Shown here in pieces: positions 8,637 to 14,310 of a stretch of 14,310 nt of DNA. The stretch's first letter is position 1. Every line of letters starts with the position of its first letter. The stretch lies in NCBI GenBank assembly GCA_009774235.1, contig VSNJ01000106.1:1-14310 (forward strand), given 5' to 3'. Made by a program: the position numbers and the translations under genes. The notes below the pieces were generated by a model. The model was not told the origin of the DNA, did not search any database, and saw nothing but the letters and a program-made list of their open reading frames with translations. The DNA is from Lachnospiraceae bacterium. GTDB lineage: Bacteria > Bacillota > Clostridia > Lachnospirales > Lachnospiraceae.

Positions 8637-8716
8637 AATTAACAAAGGTTTGGTTTATACTTAAAGAGTAATAAGGTATTCTTAAAAAAATTATGGAATG
8701 TAAAATTTTGATGCTA

Positions 8717-8745
8717 TTGCAAAAACCATTCTTCCATAGTATATT
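8717..8745 (+). promoter_or_regulatory. Candidate sigma-A promoter of the TPR-like gene
   Basis: TTGCAA (8717-8722), a 17-base spacer and TATATT (8740-8745) fit a vegetative promoter and predict a leader of about 95 bases. TATGGAA (8692-8698) and TTCCATA (8732-8738) form a dyad whose right half lies in the spacer. ATGGAA recurs at 8780-8785. Confidence 0.5.
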
Positions 8746-8795
8746 TAATAATAAGAACTGTTAATCTGTTTTATAAGAAATGGAAGTAATTATTA

Positions 8796-8821
8796 TCCAG
8801 GATATTTAAGGCTTACCTGGA
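8796..8821 (+). promoter_or_regulatory. Leader hairpin TCCAGG/CCTGGA
   Basis: TCCAGG (8796-8801) is the exact reverse complement of CCTGGA (8816-8821), with a 14-base AT-rich loop. It ends 15 bases before the GGAGG (8836-8840) of the TPR-like gene. Its stem sequence resembles that in the second-xylanase leader. Confidence 0.5.
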
Positions 8822-8846
8822 CAATATTTAAGAATGGAGGACTATT

Positions 8847-9935
8847 ATGGCAGATAATTATGATGGACAGAAGTTAGTAGAGCAGATACATAGAATGGAA
8901 CATGGCAAAGCAAGGACAGATATGATAAAAGATGCCATTATACAAGCAGATAAAGCAGGTGACAATTACTGGAGGATGTACATGCGTTTTGACTATATTT
9001 CAGAACAGTATTTCCATGGTGACCCAGTAAAAAGTATTCCAGTAATAACTGAATTGGAAAACGTTTTTAAAGAAGACCCTGGTGCTGTAGAAAGGTATGA
9101 AGGGGATGGCCTTGGAAAAGAAGCCTATGTTATGGCAGTATTGCTTGGTGTTGATACAATATTATGCCTGCCACAGGTAACAACAGAACAGTGGGAAAAG
9201 TTGCTGGATAATTTATATAAACTTGTAAAACAATTTGGAATGGCAGAGAGAAGTTATTACTGGCAGATGTTCTGGAGATGGCTGTATGCTGATTTTAATA
9301 AAGCAGAGGAATATTTAAAAAAGGCATGGAATACAGAACCAGATTACAGGTTTGATTGTGAATCATGTGAACATGCTTATGCTGCCAGGCTGTATCTTGA
9401 GATGGGGCAGAAAGAGAAGGCAGATAAATATTTTGAAAAAGTTGATAAAGGTCTTTTAGATGACGTTTGTGATGATACATATCCACAGCTTTGGTATACT
9501 TATTTAAAATATATGCTGGACAATGGTGATATAAAAGGGGCAAAACCATTTGCAAAAAAATTATACAGAAAACATAATGAAGACCAGGGAGACTTAGAAT
9601 TTATGGGTGCGGTCCTGCGTTATTATGCTTATGTAAATACTACTAAGGGATTGTCAATTTTTGAAAAACGCCTGGAGTGGACAATAAATATGTGGAACCA
9701 GAAAGCAAAATATTATTTTTATATGGGAGCATATGTGCTTTTCAGGGAGATTTCAAAAAAACAAACAGATGTAAGAATGGAACTGCCAGTAAAATCTGAA
9801 GTCTGGCGTGAAGATGGAATATATAATACTTCTGTACTGGCAGACTGGTTTTATACACAGGCATCAGGCATTGCAGAAAGTTTTGACAAGAGAAATAGTA
9901 ATGATTATTATACAAAACATTTAGAAATTGCCTGA
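8847..9935 (+). CDS. Cytosolic TPR-like helical repeat protein of unknown function
   Basis: The 362-aa product has no signal peptide or membrane segment. The start follows GGAGG (8836-8840) with six bases between. It reads as an all-helical solenoid rich in aromatic residues. Recognisable TPR-like hairpins are near residues 149-165 (ADFNKAEEYLKKAW), 174-202 (YAARLYLEMGQKEKADKYFEKV) and 216-246 (YLKYMLDNGDIKGAKPFAKKLY). A C171-E-S-C174-E-H176 motif starts the central repeat and could bind metal or be chance. Such proteins usually serve as protein-interaction scaffolds, but the partner is not evident. The gene has its own probable promoter and is separated from both neighbours by structured spacers, so it is likely monocistronic. 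I do not recognise a named family. Confidence 0.85.
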   Translation: MADNYDGQKLVEQIHRMEHGKARTDMIKDAIIQADKAGDNYWRMYMRFDYISEQYFHGDPVKSIPVITELENVFKEDPGAVERYEGDGLGKEAYVMAVLLGVDTILCLPQVTTEQWEKLLDNLYKLVKQFGMAERSYYWQMFWRWLYADFNKAEEYLKKAWNTEPDYRFDCESCEHAYAARLYLEMGQKEKADKYFEKVDKGLLDDVCDDTYPQLWYTYLKYMLDNGDIKGAKPFAKKLYRKHNEDQGDLEFMGAVLRYYAYVNTTKGLSIFEKRLEWTINMWNQKAKYYFYMGAYVLFREISKKQTDVRMELPVKSEVWREDGIYNTSVLADWFYTQASGIAESFDKRNSNDYYTKHLEIA

Positions 9936-9961
9936 TAGAATAAATATATGCAAGGGGATTA

Positions 9962-10068
9962 GTGTGAAAAATATATCTAAGGCAGCAAAAAAAGCTACAT
10001 AAGATATATTAAATTTCACACAGGAAAAATGCAAAACCAGCATTTTTCTAAAGCAGGCTTGTCCTGCT
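9962..10068 (+). promoter_or_regulatory. Cluster of three consecutive hairpins between the TPR-like and DUF2164 genes
   Basis: Hairpin 1 (9962-10021) pairs GTGTGAAA with TTTCACAC and AATATATCT with AGATATATT, with a 3-base bulge and an A7 apical loop flanked by AGC/GCT. Hairpin 2 (10024-10048) pairs GAAAAATGC with GCATTTTTC around AAAACCA. Hairpin 3 (10052-10068) pairs AGCAGG with CCTGCT around CTTGT. They are two to three bases apart and end 29 bases before the downstream GGAGG. They could combine a terminator for the upstream gene with a 5' control element for the downstream one. No known riboswitch was recognised. Confidence 0.6.
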
Positions 10069-10108
10069 ATGTTATTTGAACCGCCCAAAGCCGGCATGGA
10101 GGATTATT

Positions 10109-10345
10109 ATGGTTAATATAAAAGACAGTGATAAAAAGAAAATAATGGATGAAATACATTATTTCTTTAAAGAAGAATATAATCTGGACTTAGGGTATAT
10201 TGGACAGGATAACGTATATAATTTTTTTATGGATATTTTAGGAAGTTATATTTATAATGCTGCACTTGATGATGCCAGCAGCTTTTGCAAAAGACAGCTG
10301 GAAAATATGGAGTCAGATTTTTATGCACTTTATAAAGATATTTAA
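10109..10345 (+). CDS. DUF2164 family protein
   Basis: This small cytosolic protein (78 aa) matches the DUF2164 pattern as I recall it: an N-terminal helix ending in an acidic FF.EE segment, a glycine, then a D/N-x-F-F-x-D-I-L-G stretch, IYNAALDDA and a C-terminal helix with LE.ME.D.YALYK. The length is typical of that family, whose function is not known. The ATG at 10109 is preferred over an in-frame upstream start at 10076 because GGAGG lies at 10098-10102. A ferritin-like gene follows after 70 bases in the same orientation, so they may be co-transcribed. Confidence 0.8.
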   Translation: MVNIKDSDKKKIMDEIHYFFKEEYNLDLGYIGQDNVYNFFMDILGSYIYNAALDDASSFCKRQLENMESDFYALYKDI

Positions 10346-10379
10346 AATGAATAAGTACACTTTTCCAATATTTTAATAT

Positions 10380-10413
10380 ACTATTCCAAATAAATATTTT
10401 TGGAGAAAATAGT
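10380..10413 (+). promoter_or_regulatory. Hairpin covering the ribosome binding site of the ferritin-like gene
   Basis: ACTATT (10380-10385) pairs with AATAGT (10408-10413), and CCAAA (10386-10390) with TTTGG (10399-10403), leaving an 8-base loop and a 4-base bulge. The two G residues of the GGAG Shine-Dalgarno (10402-10405) are inside the stem. A translational switch is plausible but the stem is AT-rich. TATACT at 10377-10382 could also be a -10 box, with no clear -35. Confidence 0.45.
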
Positions 10414-10415
10414 GT

Positions 10416-10964
10416 ATGGAAGAAAAAGAGAATTTAATTGCTAATAACTGTAATTTCCAGGGTATAAGGCCAGCTATGGCAGACCTTCCTTATCCTCCTG
10501 TACAAGTAAGAAGCAGAAACCAGGTATATGCAGACCTGCTCAGTGTTGATTACTGTGGTTCTGTATCTGAAATGTCAGCAATTACACAGTATATTAATAA
10601 TGAAAACCGTTTATCTTGTATTAAATGTCCTTTAGCTAAAACAATACTTGGAATTGCAATGGCAGAAATGATACATTTACAGAAACTTGGTGAACTTGTG
10701 GTACTGCTTGGCGGAGATATTAGTTTTGTAGCGAAATACCGCAATGGTAGCAATAGAATGTGGACACCTGGATATTTGTCTATACCTGGTAATGCCAGAA
10801 AAATGATAATTGCAGATATAGAAGCAGAGAAAGACGCTATAAGCCAGTACAAAGCACATATGCAGATAATCAGGGATGATTGTGTTAATGCAGTTATAGC
10901 AAGAATTATTAAAGATGAGGAATACCATATTATGCTGCTTCAGGCTTTGCTTAAAGAAGTATAA
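10416..10964 (+). CDS. Ferritin-like four-helix protein, putative di-metal site
   Basis: This 182-aa protein has no signal peptide. After an N-terminal extension of about 45 residues (PYPPVQV at about 25-31), it shows two half-sites of the ferritin/rubrerythrin type. The first is E52-x6-Y59 followed by E84-x2-H87. The second is E138-x6-Y145 followed by E168-x2-H171. This Glu and Glu-x-x-His set is the usual ligand set for a di-iron or di-manganese centre. Family roles include iron storage and peroxide or oxygen reduction, which would suit an anaerobe. The exact reaction is not determined, and no rubredoxin C-x-x-C pairs are present; C68-x2-C71 is a single pair only. The start has GGAG ten bases upstream. 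It follows the DUF2164 gene and precedes a terminator. Confidence 0.8.
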   Translation: MEEKENLIANNCNFQGIRPAMADLPYPPVQVRSRNQVYADLLSVDYCGSVSEMSAITQYINNENRLSCIKCPLAKTILGIAMAEMIHLQKLGELVVLLGGDISFVAKYRNGSNRMWTPGYLSIPGNARKMIIADIEAEKDAISQYKAHMQIIRDDCVNAVIARIIKDEEYHIMLLQALLKEV

Positions 10965-10993
10965 TAATATTTAAGTTTATATTATTAAAAATA

Positions 10994-11048
10994 CCCCGCT
11001 ATAATAAAATTATATTTTAGTTTCTTTATAGTGGGGATTGTATTTTAT
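10994..11048. terminator. Terminator after the ferritin-like gene, possibly bidirectional
   Basis: CCCCGCTATAA (10994-11004) pairs with TTATAGTGGGG (11026-11036) through 11 pairs including one G-T. On the plus strand the tail is ATTGTATTTTAT, a moderate T tract. On the minus strand the stem is followed by a TATTTTT tract. It separates the ferritin-like gene from glpK. Confidence 0.75.
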
Positions 11049-11064
11049 AAAAAAATATTTAAAG

Positions 11065-11192
11065 TAATATGTGGATTATCTGGTTTTCAAGCAGGCAGGT
11101 GACGGATGCCTGGTTTTAGGTAATATATATTGCAAATATATGTCTGGTGTATGTCCAGGATATTGTCTGGTTTATTATAGAAAGGGGTTTTT
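11065..11192 (+). promoter_or_regulatory. Dyad-rich leader of glpK
   Basis: Three symmetric elements are visible. CAGGCA (11092-11097) pairs with TGCCTG (11107-11112) around nine bases. ATATATTGCAAATATAT (11125-11141) is a 7-3-7 perfect dyad suited to a dimeric regulator. CCAG (11155-11158) pairs with CTGG (11167-11170). AAAGGGG just before the ATG at 11193 is the ribosome binding site. No convincing -35/-10 pair was found. I did not recognise a CcpA site or a GlpP-type antiterminator leader. Confidence 0.4.
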
Positions 11193-12689
11193 ATGAGAAA
11201 ATATATTATGGCACTTGATGCAGGCACTACAAGTAACCGTTGTATTTTATTTAACCAAAAAGGTAAAATTGTATCAGTTGCCCAGAAAGAGTTTACACAA
11301 ATTTTTCCAAAGCCAGGCTGGGTAGAACATAATGCTAGTGAAATATGGTCTTCCCAGCTTGGTGTTGCTGTAGAAGCAATGGCAAAGGCAGGTGCTTCAG
11401 CAGGAGATATAGCAGCAATAGGAATAACAAACCAAAGGGAAACAACTATTGTATGGGACAAGTATACTGGTGAACCAGTATATAATGCTATTGTGTGGCA
11501 GTGCCGCCGTACATCAAAATATTGTGACAGCTTGAAAGAAAAAGGGCTGGCAGAAATATTCCGTAAGAAAACAGGGCTTGTGGCAGATGCATATTTCTCT
11601 GCTACAAAGTTAAAATGGATTCTTGATAATGTGCCAGGTGCACGTGCCAGGGCAGAAAATGGTGAACTTTTATTTGGTACGGTTGATACATGGCTTGTCT
11701 GGAATCTTACAAAAGGCAAAGTACATGTAACTGATTATTCAAATGCATCACGCACTATGATGTACAATATTAATGAACTGCAATGGGACAATGATATATT
11801 GCGTGAACTTGGTATTCCTGGAATAATGCTGCCAGAAGTAAGACAGTCAAGTGAAATATATGGCATGACAGACAGTTCATATTTTGGAGGCATGGTTCCT
11901 GTTGCCAGCATAGCTGGGGACCAGCAGGCAGCACTTTTTGGACAGGCATGTTTTAATAAAGGTGATGTAAAAAATACATATGGCACAGGTTGTTTTATGC
12001 TTATGAATACAGGAGATGTTCCTGTATATTCAGATAACGGGCTTGTAACTACTATTGCATGGGGACTTGATGGCAAAGTAACATACGCCTTGGAAGGTTC
12101 TATTTTTATTGCAGGTGCTGCAGTACAATGGATGCGTGATGAAATGCGCTTAATTGAGTCTGCTGCAGATTCAGAGATAATGGCGCAGAAAGTCCCAGAT
12201 ACTAATGGATGCTATGTTGTGCCAGCATTTACAGGTCTTGGTGCGCCTTACTGGAACCAGGATGCAAGGGGAACTATTACAGGGCTTACACGTGGTACAA
12301 ACAAATATCACATTATCCGTGCAACTCTTGAATCTGTTGCATACCAGGCAAATGATGTGCTTGATGCTATGACAGCAGATTCAGAAATAAGGCTTTCTGC
12401 ATTAAAAGCAGATGGAGGCGCAAGTGCAAACAGCTTTTTAATGCAGGTACAGGCTGATATTATTAATATACCTGTAATACTTCCAAGCTGTACAGAAAGT
12501 ACTGCCATGGGTGCAGCAGGTCTTGCAGGTCTTGCTGTAGGATACTGGAAGGATAAAGAAGAGATTGCAGGCAATATGGAAACAAGTAAAATTTTCTTGC
12601 CAGGAATAACAGAAGAAGAAAGGAAGGAGAAACTGGAAGGGTGGAAAAAGGCAGTAAAATGTGCTGCAGTCTGGGCAGGTTATAATTAA
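11193..12689 (+). CDS. glpK: Glycerol kinase
   Basis: Catalyses ATP-dependent phosphorylation of glycerol to sn-glycerol 3-phosphate in the cytosol. At 498 aa it has the usual family length and aligns along its whole length with known GlpK. It has the FGGY N-terminal domain (about 5-250) with DAGTTSNR at 9-16, KPGWVEH, ITNQRET, WQCRRT and DTWLVW, then AGDQQAALFGQ with probable catalytic base D243. The FGGY C-terminal domain follows with YGTGCFMLMNTG, VPAFTGLGAPYW and GLTRG...HIIRATLESVAYQ. The segment D227-S-S-Y-F-G232 replaces the DYHF.G-type segment whose His is phosphorylated by HPr in many Firmicutes. No glpF, glpD or glpP gene is in the window. A decayed gene lies downstream. Confidence 0.97.
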   Translation: MRKYIMALDAGTTSNRCILFNQKGKIVSVAQKEFTQIFPKPGWVEHNASEIWSSQLGVAVEAMAKAGASAGDIAAIGITNQRETTIVWDKYTGEPVYNAIVWQCRRTSKYCDSLKEKGLAEIFRKKTGLVADAYFSATKLKWILDNVPGARARAENGELLFGTVDTWLVWNLTKGKVHVTDYSNASRTMMYNINELQWDNDILRELGIPGIMLPEVRQSSEIYGMTDSSYFGGMVPVASIAGDQQAALFGQACFNKGDVKNTYGTGCFMLMNTGDVPVYSDNGLVTTIAWGLDGKVTYALEGSIFIAGAAVQWMRDEMRLIESAADSEIMAQKVPDTNGCYVVPAFTGLGAPYWNQDARGTITGLTRGTNKYHIIRATLESVAYQANDVLDAMTADSEIRLSALKADGGASANSFLMQVQADIINIPVILPSCTESTAMGAAGLAGLAVGYWKDKEEIAGNMETSKIFLPGITEEERKEKLEGWKKAVKCAAVWAGYN

Positions 12690-12724
12690 TATCCCAGCAA
12701 TTATAAGGGAGAAAACCTTAAAAT

Positions 12725-13172
12725 GTGAAAAATATAATTAAATTATTATCAGATGAACTATTTGAAGATATTCAATTTTCAATAAAATCTGAAAATATAA
12801 AAAATATACTTATGCAGAATATGTTCCAGAAATATGACAGATATTGAAGTCCCAGAAATAAAAGCTGGCAAAGCAGAAAACAGTGAAGCACAGAAAAAAT
12901 TAGAACATACAACAGAAGAAATTAATAAAGAAATACAGTAAATTACAGATAAGTTAGTTAAGGAGTTTGAATAACAGCTTGATGATAAAGAAGGTTATCA
13001 ATATGTTATTGTAAAAAATAAGATACTTGCAGCAACAGATAATTACTTTACATTGAAACGTATGTATTACCAGGGTGCAAACAAGAGCAGAGAACATATC
13101 ACTTTTATTAGTGGCCGGTTCCCTGCTTTTCTGTTATGCAATAAAACACCATTTTTTAGGGCTGGCATATAA
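12725..13172 (+). pseudogene. Degraded coding sequence of unknown family (frameshift plus two in-frame stops)
   Basis: A GTG at 12725 opens a 40-codon frame (MKNIIKLLSD...FQKYDRY, stop 12845-12847). A second frame, shifted by one, runs from an ATG at 12834 to 13172 and is interrupted only by TAA at 12939-12941 and 12972-12974. Its product is Lys/Glu-rich, probably coiled-coil (KAENSEAQKKLEHTTEEI), then LDDKEGYQYVIVKNKILAA and DNYFTLKRMYYQGA. Flanks of both stops look coding, consistent with one former gene hit by a frameshift and two nonsense changes; the last 25 codons look less coding. GGGAG at 12707-12711 is partly inside a TAAGG/CCTTA hairpin (12704-12720). I do not recognise the family. 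The stretch 13173-13272 shows nothing supportable. Confidence 0.5.
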
Positions 13173-13272
13173 AAACCTTTACTTTATTATTTTAACGCCC
13201 GCAAAGCTATATAAAATTTTTTGTCCATAAGTCCATCCCTATACCTTTTTCTTTGTTATTGGTATCCACACC

Positions 13273-14118
13273 TCATATTGTGCGTTCTGTGGGTCTGGAT
13301 TTTACTTGCCTTTGTCTTGTAACTTCATACATTAAAACAGATGCGGCACAGCTTACATTAAAAGAAGTTGCATATGATTCTGGTGACATAGGTATAGTAC
13401 ATAAAACATCACAGTATTCTTTGAATGTCTTGTTCAGTCCCATGGTTTCATTTCCCATCATAAGCATAAGAGGATTGGTTAAATTAATAGTATAGACAGG
13501 CTTTTCTTTATGTGCTGTAGTTCCAATAATTGTAAAGCCGGGATATTTTTGTTTTAATTTTTGTATATATCCATATAACTCATTATTATCTGTCACTCTT
13601 ACAACTGGCAGTTTAAAAAAAGAACCCATTGCAGAAACAACAACATCTGGTTCATATAAATCTACAGCATGTCCTGTAATAATTAACATATCTGCACCCA
13701 TTGCATCACATGAACGTATCATTGTTCCAAGATTACCTTTGTTGGATGGGCGGTCAAATAAAACAATAAACGGATTTGATAATAACTTTATATCATCAAG
13801 GCAGCTGTTATGGCATTCAATAACTGCCATTAGTTCTGAAGTGTTTTCTTTGCCACTTAGTTCTTTTAAAAGTTGTGGTGTAAGGCAGTAATTTGTTTCG
13901 GTTTTTACGGTATGGATGGTTTCTTTAGCCCAGTCTGACAGGTTATTTTTATTATAAATCCAAGATTTGATATTCCAGCCGTTTTTAACCGCCTCTTTTA
14001 AACTACGCACTCCCTCTACTAGAAATTCATTGTATTTATATCTTTTATTTCTGTTTGTTTTTAGAACTTCAAATCTTTGGTAATAGTTGTTTTTATTATT
14101 TATGTGTATTTCATTCAT
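13273..14118 (-). CDS. SpoU/TrmH family RNA 2'-O-methyltransferase
   Basis: Predicted to transfer a methyl group from S-adenosylmethionine to a ribose 2'-OH in rRNA or tRNA, in the cytosol. The ATG at 14118 is chosen because GGAGG (14131-14127) lies eight bases upstream; a GTG at 14151 would add 11 residues but lacks such a site. The product is 281 aa. Residues about 10-105 form the N-terminal RNA-binding-type domain (FLVEGVRSLKEAV, ELMAVIE). The SPOUT domain has motif 1 N126-KGNLGTMIR135 with SCDAMGAD, motif 2 G222-N-E224-T-M-G227, and motif 3 IPMSPESYATSFNVS with N254, then a YEVTRQ end. Motif 2 usually reads GNEG.G, so Thr at 225 is atypical. It is transcribed towards the pseudogene. The target nucleotide cannot be inferred. 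Confidence 0.92.
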   Translation of the reverse strand: MNEIHINNKNNYYQRFEVLKTNRNKRYKYNEFLVEGVRSLKEAVKNGWNIKSWIYNKNNLSDWAKETIHTVKTETNYCLTPQLLKELSGKENTSELMAVIECHNSCLDDIKLLSNPFIVLFDRPSNKGNLGTMIRSCDAMGADMLIITGHAVDLYEPDVVVSAMGSFFKLPVVRVTDNNELYGYIQKLKQKYPGFTIIGTTAHKEKPVYTINLTNPLMLMMGNETMGLNKTFKEYCDVLCTIPMSPESYATSFNVSCAASVLMYEVTRQRQVKSRPTERTI

Positions 14119-14200
14119 ATAAATTTCCTCCGTTAAAATAATTGTTATCACTAGTCCTTATGATTACTAAGGTGGTTAAATGCTAATATTTTGACTTGGA

Positions 14201-14220
14201 TAAATACGTCCTGGTATTTA
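14201..14220 (-). promoter_or_regulatory. Hairpin in the upstream region of the RNA methyltransferase gene
   Basis: TAAATAC (14201-14207) pairs with GTATTTA (14214-14220) around a six-base loop, which reads CAGGAC on the minus strand. It lies about 80 bases before the start codon. No convincing promoter hexamers were seen in 14119-14310, and no gene is visible there. Confidence 0.35.
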
Positions 14221-14310
14221 ACTGTATTATTAATATCTGTAGATTTTAAATTTTGACAGGAAAAATTTTTCTATTTTTATTGCCAAAATACCTGATAAAT
14301 TAATTGAAAA

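Noticed and set aside
13114..13166. GCCGG..CCCT / AGGG-CTGGC stem as a terminator
   Set aside because: The loop is over 30 bases and no T run follows in either direction at the correct place.
13253..13495. Plus-strand frame opposite the 3' end of the methyltransferase
   Set aside because: It lacks a ribosome binding site and overlaps the conserved SPOUT motifs encoded on the minus strand.
14119..14151. GTG start extending the RNA methyltransferase by 11 residues
   Set aside because: No Shine-Dalgarno precedes it, while GGAGG sits at proper distance from the internal ATG at 14118.

Overview
The window looks like chromosomal DNA of a low-GC Gram-positive anaerobe of the Clostridia, most likely a fibre-degrading gut or rumen Lachnospiraceae. 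The basis is strong AGGAGG-type ribosome binding sites, A/T-ending codons, two large secreted multimodular xylanases with CBM22, CBM9 and bacterial Ig-like modules, and a C-terminal YTGKxI-type repeat common in that family. The species cannot be named from the sequence alone.

Layout. Positions 59-4954 and 5185-8415 are two paralogous secreted GH10 endo-xylanases in tandem. They share a core (CBM22, GH10, CBM9-like, CBM9) but differ at both ends. The first carries two almost identical CBM22 modules, from a 534-bp tandem duplication with 489 consecutive identical bases, plus a Pro/Thr linker and a long C-terminal extension. The second carries one CBM22 and a different Ig-like tail. A terminator and a structured leader lie between them, so the second is probably transcribed on its own. 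Positions 8416-8640 form a highly structured 3' region ending in a very long hairpin followed by T6.

Then come a cytosolic TPR-like protein (8847-9935), a run of three hairpins, a DUF2164 protein (10109-10345), a ferritin-like putative di-metal protein (10416-10964), a terminator, and glycerol kinase glpK (11193-12689) with a long dyad-rich leader. Positions 12725-13172 hold a decayed gene with a frameshift and two in-frame TAA codons. On the minus strand (14118-13273) is a SpoU/TrmH-family RNA 2'-O-methyltransferase.

How they work together: the two xylanases form an extracellular xylan-attack module. The remaining genes are housekeeping or accessory and show no clear pathway link to the xylanases. 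No mobile-element gene, CRISPR, tRNA or rRNA was seen. The most unusual material is the very recent CBM22 duplication, recurrent CCAGG/CCTGG hairpins in gene leaders, the long hairpins around the TPR-like gene, and a glycerol kinase lacking the His expected for HPr control.
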